Shown here: positions 9,601 through 15,403 of the stretch, in pieces
Numbering within the stretch: position 1 is the first letter of the stretch
How the letters are laid out: every line of letters begins with the position of its first letter
Assembly: GCA_904397185.1 (NCBI GenBank)
Contig: CAJFOL010000036.1
Location: 1 to 19,759 of the forward strand
Source of the DNA: an uncultured Clostridia bacterium
Lineage (GTDB): Bacteria; Bacillota; Clostridia; Christensenellales; UBA1242
Length of the DNA stretch: 19,759 bases
Direction of reading: 5' to 3'
Position numbers and translations under genes: made by a program
The notes under the pieces: model-generated
The model's input: only the letters and a program-made list of their open reading frames with translations
What the model was told of the DNA's origin: nothing
The model's database searches: none

Positions 9601-10460
9601 TCAAAAACAAGAGAAACAAGAGTTCGATTGGCATCATAACCTTCAACACCGAGCAAGAAAATGCGATTGAAGATGCAATTGATAAAGAGTGTCAAAAGGA
9701 TAGTGCCTTTAGAGATGCATATATTAGAGAGCAAAATCGTAAGGATAACGGCGAAGATACTTCAATATTCATCAAAAACCTTGAAAATGTCCAAGGTGAT
9801 GAACGTGATATAATCATCTTCTCAATAGGTTATGCCAGAAATGAGTACGGAAGAGTCGTTGCCCACTTTGGCTCACTGTCAGTGGAGGGTGGTGAAAACC
9901 GCTTAAACGTTGCAATAACTCGTGCCAAAGAAAAGATTTATGTTGTCACAAGCATTGAGCCTGAAGAACTTGCAGTCGAAGGCACCAAAAATGCAGGGCC
10001 TAAGATTTTCAAGAGTTACCTTAAATATGTTAGGGCAATATCTAACAAGAAATACAAAGAGGCACAGTTTGTGCTTGATAGTTTTAAACCTGCACTTCCT
10101 CAGACTAGCGATGTGATTGTTGAAAACAACCTTGAAAAGTATATTAAGGATGAACTCACTCGCCTTGGCTACACCGTCGAGACCAACCTTGGCAATACCG
10201 ATTATAAATTATCCCTTGGTGTTTACGATAAGACCCTTGATAGATATATACTAGGTATTGAGTGCGACTACTCAGCATATAAGAGCAGTGATTCAATACT
10301 TGAGAGGGATGTTTACCGCAATAAATTCTTGCAGTCACGTGGCTGGAAGATTATGCGGGTGTGGAGCCGAGATTGGTGGCTAAATAAAACTAAGGTCATA
10401 AATAACATAGTTAAGACCATCAATGCCACAAAGAAAGAACTCGAGGCAAAAGTAAATTAA
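6645..10460 (+). CDS. SF1 (UPF1-like, COG1112-type) helicase with DUF4011-like N-terminus and PD-(D/E)xK-like C-terminal nuclease domain
   Basis: A 1271-residue multidomain protein. The N-terminal YKERLIEISGKNRSLYSKNL resembles the start of DUF4011. A coiled, charged segment follows at about 95-135. The helicase core has a Q-motif glutamine (Q326), Walker A GPPGTGKS (343-350), Walker B DEAS (845-848), motif III GDSKQLRPT (from 869), motif V VQGDERD (1049-1055) and motif VI NVAITRAK (1088-1095, arginine finger R1093). About 490 residues sit between Walker A and Walker B. The C-terminus (about 1160-1262) matches the MTES_1575/Vsr/DUF559 endonuclease pattern: E1206-C-D1208, then an ERDVYRNKFLQSRGWKIMRVWSRDWW-like ending. 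Such proteins occur in anti-phage systems (Hhe: helicase, DUF4011, Vsr-like nuclease), but related ones are also common unassigned genes in gut Clostridia. The usual E-x-DG reads E-C-DY here, so nuclease activity is likely but not certain. Confidence 0.9.
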   Translation: MKSIYKYYKERLIEISGKNRSLYSKNLSKKYAYDIGSVIGNDEKEFDEFFSFLWKGKRSGYQLLRKDAKERLAKNFDLEKKIKASFIDTKNMSTEEKRNENLRRERVKKEESKKLLLSQVSQLKSLKREIEEFAKETGRYEMFVGYPFVTGYINKDMQIKGPLILFPVVINVEDDQTVTIEAKQDELVQFNKVLILAYAKEHRLNYDGLIMEFDNLVDYKLKKVSDVIDYLSAYGFKFDYDDGEKGLVKFDSIPEPTSKMDNLKVVNACVIGRFPLANAIYNDYSLLEKRRLTSDAIDQLLESKNGKKIKKVDESVYTINDLDYAQENAIAKLNESGNLVIYGPPGTGKSQTIVNIISDALCKNKKVLVVSQKKAALDVVFNRLKNLNSKCMFITDAEKNKVEFYERCNKMHQALANGYRPTEERYDEFKQVEENLKREVGELEIISNTLFTKTPFGLSLQEMYANSARIGKTSNDYVLYKQMLKNHELMKMDYKRLYSTLRVIKEKNKSNLYYRYIELKKNNPLIDHIRADVDIHVINQMKTYLNGLIQRTIIPFDTAKHPHARQLMVYMLENDIEDNKKIKPLVKMISKIDYPDLNRALSWSKVLFPAYPFVKYKLNKKEKEISAQFENTLNDIHSYISNYNLLEKVLDRKGYLMTVDNIVNGNSIFLKLLLNALDDYVEIRDVNVSLQGLTDDEKTILNFAYSNSKNLRGFQDVVNSLLEIRIYHEAVTYEELNKDKLSKIIDFENIRNRIMSLKEDEKRIANEICIDKFKQEYIDHYNNDPDNKNYLYQITKQQGLMPIRKMMELYGDYLLKLFPCWLLSPESVSTIFPLKRNLFDIILFDEASQVFIENTLPTIYRGKYIVVAGDSKQLRPTQTFMKRYLGGDDDDLDLATQAALEVESLLDLATSRYTSANLTYHYRSKNEELINFSNYAFYDGKLQIAPNISKNIGSKPIERIKVNGKWIGRRNQEEANAIVSLLKKLIKNKRNKSSIGIITFNTEQENAIEDAIDKECQKDSAFRDAYIREQNRKDNGEDTSIFIKNLENVQGDERDIIIFSIGYARNEYGRVVAHFGSLSVEGGENRLNVAITRAKEKIYVVTSIEPEELAVEGTKNAGPKIFKSYLKYVRAISNKKYKEAQFVLDSFKPALPQTSDVIVENNLEKYIKDELTRLGYTVETNLGNTDYKLSLGVYDKTLDRYILGIECDYSAYKSSDSILERDVYRNKFLQSRGWKIMRVWSRDWWLNKTKVINNIVKTINATKKELEAKVN

Positions 10461-10503
10461 CTTAAATATAAAAATTTAATCTATTAAAAATCATAACACA
10501 AAT

Positions 10504-10610
10504 ATAAAAATTCCAACTACACTATAAAAATATCAACTGCATTTAAAAAAATCAGCATAAAAAATATCAACCGCGACTTGCGGTTGACTTTTTTTATAAA
10601 AAGTCAACCA
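10504..10610 (+). repeat. Four imperfect direct copies of an ATAAAAATATCAACYRC motif
   Basis: ATAAAAATTCCAACTAC (from 10504), ATAAAAATATCAACTGC (from 10524), ATAAAAAATATCAACCGC (from 10557) and ATAAAAAGTCAACCATGC (from about 10596). The first two are exactly 20 bases apart; the last two contribute to the stems of the adjacent structured element. Confidence 0.5.
10567..10595 (+). terminator. Probable intrinsic terminator of the helicase gene
   Basis: TCAACCGC (10567-10574), loop GACTT, GCGGTTGA (10580-10587), then a T run to 10595: a perfect 8-bp stem, about 107 bases past the helicase stop. The same bases can instead form the four-way junction at 10573-10661, so the two folds exclude each other. 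Confidence 0.7.
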
Positions 10611-10661
10611 TGCCATTTTAAAAAATGGCATAAGAGCCTAAAATGGCTCTTAGCAAGTCGC
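10573..10661 (+). other. Four-way-junction (cloverleaf-like) structured element
   Basis: Four perfect stems abut with essentially no unpaired junction bases. P1 pairs GCGACTTGC (10573-10581) with GCAAGTCGC (10653-10661). P2 pairs GGTTGACTTTTT (10582-10593) with AAAAAGTCAACC (10598-10609). P3 pairs ATGCCATTTT (10610-10619) with AAAATGGCAT (10622-10631). P4 pairs AAGAGCC (10632-10638) with GGCTCTT (10645-10651), flanked by T10631/A10652, which may belong to P3 or P4. No protein is encoded. I know no named family with this fold at this size. It could be an RNA, a cruciform recognition site or the end of a mobile unit. Confidence 0.75.
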
Positions 10662-10676
10662 CAATCAAATGTTGGA

Positions 10677-10703
10677 CGGACAAACTCAGTTTAGATCTGT
10701 CCG
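10677..10703 (+). repeat. Hairpin CGGACA/TGTCCG at the left edge of repeat copy A
   Basis: CGGACA (10677-10682) pairs with TGTCCG (10698-10703). The right arm is part of the block shared with copy B, but copy B lacks this left arm. Confidence 0.55.
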
Positions 10704-10965
10704 ATTAAGTTTAATTTAGGTATGGACTAAACTTCCGCTCTAACAGAGCAAATATCATCACTTTTCAATAAAAATCCCCTTAAATTTCGGAGCCGTAAAG
10801 GGTAGGAGCCCTTTTTGGTGGAAAAATTTATTCGAAGTGCATCAATTTGCTTGACAAAAAAGGCGGGGGGGTAAAATAGGGTATCAAAAAATTTAGAAAA
10901 AGTTATCCACATAAAAGAAACTATTTAAAAATTTTCTAGCCTATTTGGTATCTACAAGGGCTAAA
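10697..10965 (+). repeat. Dispersed structured repeat, copy A (possible ncRNA)
   Basis: This block matches 19523-19759 in order and content. Shared words include CTGTCCG, TCCGCTCTAACAGA, TTCGGAG, GTAAAGGGTAG, AAATTTATTCGAAGTG, GCTTGACAAAAAAGGC, a G run (7 here, 8 in copy B), GGGTATCAAAAA and TCTACAAGGGCTAAAA. Stems here are AAAGGG (10797-10802) with CCCTTT (10809-10814), and AAATAGG (10874-10880) with CCTATTT (10940-10946) enclosing TAGAAAA (10894-10900) with TTTTCTA (10932-10938). A minus-strand reading frame crosses it, but most differences between the two copies change the amino acid, so I regard it as non-coding. The boundaries are the limits of visible similarity. Confidence 0.85.
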
Positions 10966-11137
10966 ACGAAAGATTTTGAAAAAATATTAAAAATTTTTTT
11001 ATCAAAATTTGAGCCGTCTAAAACCCTCTAAAGAGCATGTAAACCTATCAAATCACTAGGTTTTAAGCGGTCAATAGTATTTTGTACAAAATGTTGCAAT
11101 ATTTTACAAAATTGCCAAATTTAACAAAAATTTAAAA

Positions 11138-11166
11138 TTGACCAATCAAAATGACAACATTATGAC
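11138..11166 (+). promoter_or_regulatory. Possible promoter of the DUF6273-like gene
   Basis: TTGACC (11138-11143), a 17-base spacer and TATGAC (11161-11166). This would give a leader of about 120 bases that contains the inverted repeat at 11229-11248. The -10 box is only a partial match. Confidence 0.35.
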
Positions 11167-11228
11167 GGCACCTAGATTTCAAAGGTCTTTAAATTTACTA
11201 AAATAGGGTTGTAAAGTGTAGGAATGTT

Positions 11229-11248
11229 TAAACTTATGATTAAGTTTA
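11229..11248. promoter_or_regulatory. 8-bp inverted repeat in the leader of the DUF6273-like gene
   Basis: TAAACTTA (11229-11236), TGAT, TAAGTTTA (11241-11248) is a perfect palindrome 43 bases before the start codon. It could be an operator or a leader hairpin; no T run follows directly, so it is unlikely to be a terminator. Confidence 0.45.
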
Positions 11249-11291
11249 GAAGTTTTTACACAAACTAAAGAAAAAATATGGGAGGTTAAAC

Positions 11292-12629
11292 ATGACACTA
11301 AAAACAAAGTTGATTTCATGTATTGTGGCATTTGTAATGGTTGCAAGTCTTATGATGGTAAGTATTCTTGCAAGCCCAACTATCACAATGCAGATGGGTG
11401 GTAATGTATCATTTACCGCAACAGATTTGCAAGTGACAATCTCGGATGGTGTGCTTGCAAATGGCACATTAGAGGATAGTGCAAACAAGATGCAAGGAGT
11501 GAAGATTGATGCCTACAACGACGGAGCGACCGAACTTGCCACTTGGACAAACTTGAATCTCACCTTTAACGAAAGTGGTGAGGATATGACCATCACTTTT
11601 ACTATCACTAATAACAGTACGGTTGATGATATCCAAGCGACAGTGACAGTGAATCAAGGGACAACAGATAATGCGACAGTATCAGTTACCACACCATCCT
11701 CGTCAAGTGTGAGAATACCAGCAAATGATGGCAGTCAACAATTTGTAGTGACATTCCATATAGACAACCGAAACAACCCAGCAAGTATACAAGGTTTTCA
11801 AATAGACATTGACCTTGAAAAGTATGTCCCACCATATGAGAGAGTAGACGCAGAGGGCAACCCTGACGAAAACGGTGAGTATATTCTCTTTGGTTATTAT
11901 CCACAATCAGCAAAAGCAAGCAGTGTAACAGTAGACACAGACACACAAGATAGCAGAGGATATTATCTCGGCAGTGACGGAGAGTACTATGCACAGGCAG
12001 AGGATGAAAACTATTACAAGGTAGAGAGATTAAGATGGAGAATACTAGATGACACCTATGGCGAGGGTACTGCATTAATCGTCTGTGACGTAATAGTCGA
12101 CCAAGTAGCATATCAGTCAAATTATATTAAGAGTGGTAGTTATTACTATGCAACAGATGAGGGAGGAACGATACTCATAGACGAAGATGCAACAATCGGA
12201 GAAGGAGTAGATAGTAATTATCAGGTATATGCAAACAACTATAAGCACAGTGAACTGAGAGAATATTTGACAGGAACATTCTATAATACTGCATTTAATG
12301 CAAATGAGAAATCAAGTATAGTACAAACAGTAGTAGACAATAGTTTAGCCTCAACAAGCAACTTTGGTGGACAATATGTCTGTGAAAACACAAATGACTA
12401 TGTATTTGCATTAAGTTATGTGGAAGCAGAAAATACTGATAGAAATTTTAAACCTACAAGTTATGCAATAGCAAATGGTACTTTAATTGATAGGGGGCAT
12501 TCGCGTTCGCCTAGTGATGATTATATTTATGGTAATTATGCCTATTATGTCTATGACGGGATTTGTGCCAGCACCACTGTTTACGCTGATAGAAGTGGCG
12601 CGGTCCCCGCTTTGCAAATTAAACTATAA
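11292..12629 (+). CDS. Secreted protein with C-terminal DUF6273-like domain
   Basis: A 445-residue exported protein. Residues 1-28 form a signal peptide (KTK, then a hydrophobic stretch ending ILAS). The next 145 or so residues are Thr/Asn/Asp-rich beta-strand-like sequence (GGNVSFTATDLQVTISDG and TITFTITNNSTVDD), resembling N-termini of SipW/TasA-type surface proteins. From about 190, the DUF6273 pattern follows: GYYPQSAKA, YYKVERLRWRIL, ALIVCDVIVDQVAYQSNY, HSELREYLTGTFYNTAFNANEKSSIV, YVFALSYVEAEN, then RSPSDDYIYG and the terminal AVPALQIKL. The domain's function is unknown to me; it is common in surface proteins of gut Clostridia. GGGAGG (11280-11285) six bases before ATG fixes the start. 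Bases from about 12440 onward use visibly different codons from the rest of the gene. Confidence 0.85.
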   Translation: MTLKTKLISCIVAFVMVASLMMVSILASPTITMQMGGNVSFTATDLQVTISDGVLANGTLEDSANKMQGVKIDAYNDGATELATWTNLNLTFNESGEDMTITFTITNNSTVDDIQATVTVNQGTTDNATVSVTTPSSSSVRIPANDGSQQFVVTFHIDNRNNPASIQGFQIDIDLEKYVPPYERVDAEGNPDENGEYILFGYYPQSAKASSVTVDTDTQDSRGYYLGSDGEYYAQAEDENYYKVERLRWRILDDTYGEGTALIVCDVIVDQVAYQSNYIKSGSYYYATDEGGTILIDEDATIGEGVDSNYQVYANNYKHSELREYLTGTFYNTAFNANEKSSIVQTVVDNSLASTSNFGGQYVCENTNDYVFALSYVEAENTDRNFKPTSYAIANGTLIDRGHSRSPSDDYIYGNYAYYVYDGICASTTVYADRSGAVPALQIKL

Positions 12630-12654
12630 TCTAAATTTATTAAGTTATTAAAGC

Positions 12655-12685
12655 AAAAAAGTGACATTTTTAGTCACTTTTTTTT
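12655..12685 (+). terminator. Intrinsic terminator of the DUF6273-like gene
   Basis: AAAAAAGTGAC (12655-12665) pairs perfectly with GTCACTTTTTT (12673-12683) around a 7-base loop, with the T run continuing to 12685. The A-tract makes it potentially effective in both directions. Confidence 0.88.
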
Positions 12686-12870
12686 GTATTTATGTATTTT
12701 TGAATTTTATAATCATATTATTTTTATTTATTTTATTTTTTGTAATATTATTAAAATTTAATTTTCTTTGTACTGTATTATTTTTAGCAAATCACTATTC
12801 AAATCTTCTCTCACACATTCTCCAAAAGTTTTTATAATGATATTAGGGGGAGTGTGTAAAGGAGCAAAGT

Positions 12871-13767
12871 GTGAACGAGATAACAATTACTTTAGTAGGT
12901 GTGTTATTTGTATTTTTAATGACAACTTTAGGTTCGGCAGTAGTATTTTTATTTAGAAAGCCTATAAGCGAAAAGATAAACAGTCTTTTTTTAGGGTTTG
13001 CCTCTGGGCTTATGATTGCCGCCTCAGTTTGGTCATTAATTTTACCATCTATTGAGCAGTCTTCCTATTTAGGCTCGTTTAGTTTTGTGCCGTCTGCTTT
13101 TGGGATAGTCTTTGGTTGTTTGTTTTTGATAGTGATGGATAAATTGATTCCAAAAATGTTAAATTCTCGCGATAGAAACAATAAATTTAATAAGAATTTG
13201 ATTAAAATATCAAAAAATTCATTAAAAAATGATAAAAAAGTATTAAAATTTAATTTTTCGAACAATTTAAAATATTTTTCAAAAAATAGAGTGAAAAAAT
13301 ATTCATTGTCAAAATCAAGTAAATTATTTTTGGCAGTCACACTTCATAATATCCCCGAAGGCTTAGCGGTTGGGCTTGCTTTTGGAAATGCTTTTTCAAT
13401 CGGCTCAATGTCTGCATTTTACTCGGCATTGTGGCTTGCAATTGGGATAGGACTTCAAAACTTGCCAGAAGGTACCGCGGTGACCCTTCCATTAAAAGAG
13501 GGGCTGGGCTCAAACAAAAAAGCCTTTTTATTTGGTACGCTCAGCGGGGTGGTTGAGCCTATTATGGCTCTTATTGGTATTTGGCTTTCGACCAGCCTGT
13601 CACACCTAATGCCATGGTTTTTAGCCTTTTCCGCTGGTGCCATGCTATTTGTTGTCGCCGAAGAACTCCTGCCCGATGCGAAAAACAACACAAGCGGTTC
13701 AATAGGCTCGATAGGTTTTATTGTCGGATTTGTTATTATGATGATTTTGGATGTCGCACTTGGATAA
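12871..13767 (+). CDS. ZIP-family (GufA/ZupT-like) divalent metal transporter
   Basis: A 298-residue membrane protein predicted to import Zn2+ or related divalent cations. It has three N-terminal helices (about 5-28, 38-58, 70-90), a central Lys/Asn-rich cytoplasmic loop (about 95-148), then the two signature helices: HNIPEG (159-164) on TM4 and QNLPEG (196-201) on TM5, which form the binuclear metal site, followed by three more helices to the C-terminus. The start is GTG at 12871, chosen because AAAGGAG (12858-12864) lies six bases before it and the N-terminal helix begins at once. The central loop lacks the His-rich tract many ZIPs use, so metal specificity is open. The gene appears to be monocistronic. 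Confidence 0.92.
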   Translation: MNEITITLVGVLFVFLMTTLGSAVVFLFRKPISEKINSLFLGFASGLMIAASVWSLILPSIEQSSYLGSFSFVPSAFGIVFGCLFLIVMDKLIPKMLNSRDRNNKFNKNLIKISKNSLKNDKKVLKFNFSNNLKYFSKNRVKKYSLSKSSKLFLAVTLHNIPEGLAVGLAFGNAFSIGSMSAFYSALWLAIGIGLQNLPEGTAVTLPLKEGLGSNKKAFLFGTLSGVVEPIMALIGIWLSTSLSHLMPWFLAFSAGAMLFVVAEELLPDAKNNTSGSIGSIGFIVGFVIMMILDVALG

Positions 13768-13861
13768 TTTTTTTAAGACACTATCTGCTAAAAACATGAA
13801 TTTTTGTTATTTATTGCAAAATTTAATGTATTAAATCATAAAAAATAAAGAAAATAAAGAT

Positions 13862-14071
13862 ATGAGATATTATAACTATCATGCACAAATAAAAAAGTTA
13901 ATTTTATCAGGTCAACTCACAGGTTACAAATTTGTAGATGACTACAATGGGATAAAGCCTGCTCTTGTACTATATTTTAAAAATCATCGTCCAATGCCAG
14001 TGCGGAGTTATAGGTGGGGAGAATATCTAAATTATTTAATGATGATGGCTGATAAAATTGAAGAAAAATAG
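13862..14071 (+). CDS. Small hypothetical protein (69 aa)
   Basis: A short soluble protein beginning MRYYNYHAQIKKLILSGQ and containing KPALVLYFKNHRPMPVRSYRWGEYL. The pattern resembles small conserved hypothetical proteins of Clostridia, but I cannot name a function. It is basic and aromatic-rich with no signal or membrane helix. No strong ribosome binding site is visible upstream (only AAAGAAAATAAAGAT). Protein-like composition and the position between two confident genes support it. Confidence 0.6.
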   Translation: MRYYNYHAQIKKLILSGQLTGYKFVDDYNGIKPALVLYFKNHRPMPVRSYRWGEYLNYLMMMADKIEEK

Positions 14072-14090
14072 AAAATTTTTGATTTTTACA

Positions 14091-14119
14091 TTGACAATAA
14101 AGGTAAAGTAGAGTATAAT
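14091..14119 (+). promoter_or_regulatory. Perfect consensus sigma-A promoter
   Basis: TTGACA (14091-14096), exactly 17 bases, TATAAT (14114-14119): a full consensus match, 24 bases before the start codon of the 113-aa membrane protein. It implies strong constitutive transcription, unless repressed. Confidence 0.9.
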
Positions 14120-14142
14120 ACAAACAGTAGGAGGATGAAAAA

Positions 14143-14484
14143 ATGGCAACAAAGAAAACTTCATCAAAGTCAACAAAGACAACAAAATCAAGTTCTTCCA
14201 ATTCTTCAAAGAAAACCGTTTGGGGACTTAACAAAATTTCATTTTGGACAATAGTAGCAGTTACTTTCTTGTATGCTGTATCACTTATTTTGACAGCCAT
14301 TGATGCAAACAAACTTAACACTGTTATTACAATTTTGCAAGGTATAGCAGCGGCAGTTATGATAGGTATTGTTGCAGTACTTGCATGGCGATATGTAAGA
14401 CCTAAGCAAATGGTTTGGAAAGTGCTTTATGTAATTTGTTTGTTGATTGTCATAGTGGCTATTATATTGCCAATGTGCTTTTAA
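14143..14484 (+). CDS. Small membrane protein with three predicted helices
   Basis: 113 residues: a Ser/Thr/Lys-rich basic N-terminal tail (1-28), then hydrophobic helices at about 33-53, 60-83 and 92-111. No family is recognised. The positive tail suggests the N-terminus stays in the cytoplasm. AGGAGG (14129-14134) precedes ATG by 8 bases; another ATG at 14135 is out of frame. The gene has its own perfect consensus promoter and its own terminator, so it is a single-gene unit, probably highly expressed. The tail could bind nucleic acid or acidic lipid; that is a guess. Confidence 0.8.
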   Translation: MATKKTSSKSTKTTKSSSSNSSKKTVWGLNKISFWTIVAVTFLYAVSLILTAIDANKLNTVITILQGIAAAVMIGIVAVLAWRYVRPKQMVWKVLYVICLLIVIVAIILPMCF

Positions 14485-14500
14485 AAAATTTAATAAAATT

Positions 14501-14525
14501 AGTGTCTTTTATAGACACTTTTTTT
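14501..14525 (+). terminator. Intrinsic terminator of the 113-aa membrane protein gene
   Basis: AGTGTCT (14501-14507), loop TTTAT, AGACACT (14513-14519), followed by a T run to 14525; 17 bases past the stop codon. Confidence 0.9.
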
Positions 14526-14586
14526 ATGTATAAAAAGATTTTTTTTGTTATATAATAAATTAATTCATAAAAATACTATTTTTTGT

Positions 14587-14616
14587 TTGACTAAAATAAT
14601 ATTTATATGATATATT
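14587..14616 (+). promoter_or_regulatory. Sigma-A promoter of the lipoprotein gene
   Basis: TTGACT (14587-14592), an 18-base spacer and TATATT (14611-14616), 23 bases before the start codon. Confidence 0.65.
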
Positions 14617-14638
14617 ACCTATAGTTAAGGAGGAAAAA

Positions 14639-15262
14639 ATGAAAAGTAAAGTTTCAAAAAGTTTTTTGACAGTAATTGCTTGTATAGCACTTGTTGTCCT
14701 TGCTGGCTTTGTTTTGACTGCTTGTGGCGAAAAGACCACAAATGAAAAACCTGACATCTATGCTACTGACTATGTTGTGAATTTTGGCGGAAATGAAGAT
14801 GCAGGCATCCCATCTGCTGATTTCGAAAACACTGACGACTTCGCTTTGGAAGTGGTTGATGCCAAAACAAATGCTTATAAAGCAGTTGGAAGTGCAGCCG
14901 TAATGTCTGAAGCACAATCAGCAGCCTTCTATGGTGGTGCATCTGAGTATGCAGGTTCTCACTATATTATTTTAAGCATAAAGATGGAAACAGGTTCTAC
15001 AATCAGAAGAGCATGGGTAGAAAATGCTGACGTAGCACTTACTGATGCTGACAAAGCAAGTTCATATACAGGCACAGAGGGAGTTAGAGAATATCTCCTT
15101 TGCATTGATGGAAGTTATGTAGATGCAGACCACACAGCAGAGCCTGTATGGAAGATTGAAGTAACTTCTCCAGTTGAGGAAGGATCTGACGAAGAACCAG
15201 CAGTTGTTACTTATACAATTGACTTTTCAGAAATGATTACAGCAATTCATTCTGCTGAATAA
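14639..15262 (+). CDS. Putative lipoprotein of unknown function
   Basis: 207 residues. The N-terminus has a basic start, a hydrophobic stretch (about 10-26) and the lipobox LTAC with Cys29, so it should be lipid-modified by Lgt, cleaved by signal peptidase II and anchored outside the membrane. The mature part is acidic, with Asp/Glu/Ala-rich segments, and shows no motif I recognise. AAGGAGG (14627-14633), five bases before ATG, fixes the start. It has its own promoter and terminator. A surface-binding or cell-envelope role is possible but unsupported. Confidence 0.85.
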   Translation: MKSKVSKSFLTVIACIALVVLAGFVLTACGEKTTNEKPDIYATDYVVNFGGNEDAGIPSADFENTDDFALEVVDAKTNAYKAVGSAAVMSEAQSAAFYGGASEYAGSHYIILSIKMETGSTIRRAWVENADVALTDADKASSYTGTEGVREYLLCIDGSYVDADHTAEPVWKIEVTSPVEEGSDEEPAVVTYTIDFSEMITAIHSAE

Positions 15263-15283
15263 AATCAGAATAATTTTAAAAAG

Positions 15284-15307
15284 GCAACCATTTTTGGTTG
15301 TTTTTTT
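15284..15307 (+). terminator. Intrinsic terminator of the lipoprotein gene
   Basis: CAACCA (15285-15290), loop TTTT, TGGTTG (15295-15300), then seven T residues to 15307. Confidence 0.85.
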
Positions 15308-15328
15308 ATGCATAAAATCAAAAACATC

Positions 15329-15357
15329 TTGCATTTTTAATATTATTGTTGTATAAT
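15329..15357 (+). promoter_or_regulatory. Sigma-A promoter of the LtaS-like/alanine racemase operon
   Basis: TTGCAT (15329-15334), a 17-base spacer and a perfect TATAAT (15352-15357), 46 bases before the start codon. Confidence 0.78.
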
Positions 15358-15403
15358 GTGTACATAATATATATAGGATAATTATATACATAAGAAGGGA
15401 AAG

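Larger units (their letters stand above)
10966..11291. other. Non-coding stretch upstream of the DUF6273-like gene
   Basis: AT-rich and without a credible gene. It holds mutually exclusive pairings around 11013-11070 (TAAAACC 11019-11025 or AAACCT 11041-11046, each able to pair with the segment at 11058-11065), a possible promoter (11138-11166) and an 8-bp inverted repeat (11229-11248). Confidence 0.5.

Noticed and set aside
10727..10912. A 61-codon minus-strand frame across repeat copy A (and a 79-codon frame at 19475-19714 in copy B) with similar peptides containing PPAFFVK and LRINF
   Set aside because: Similarity follows from the nucleotide repeat. Most differences between copies change the amino acid, no ribosome binding site fits, and pairing is conserved instead. 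I treat these as spurious.
10697..11100. Replication origin
   Set aside because: Only one DnaA box, no dnaA/dnaN neighbours and no box cluster.
10461..11291. CRISPR array
   Set aside because: Repeats here are few, imperfect and not separated by uniform spacers, and no cas gene is present.
11686..12120. 144-codon minus-strand frame inside the DUF6273-like gene
   Set aside because: Shadow of the real gene: no ribosome binding site, no recognisable protein pattern, and the plus-strand frame matches a known domain.
12768..12956. 62-codon plus-strand frame overlapping the ZIP gene start
   Set aside because: It overlaps the well-supported GTG start and first membrane helix of the ZIP gene and has no binding site of its own.
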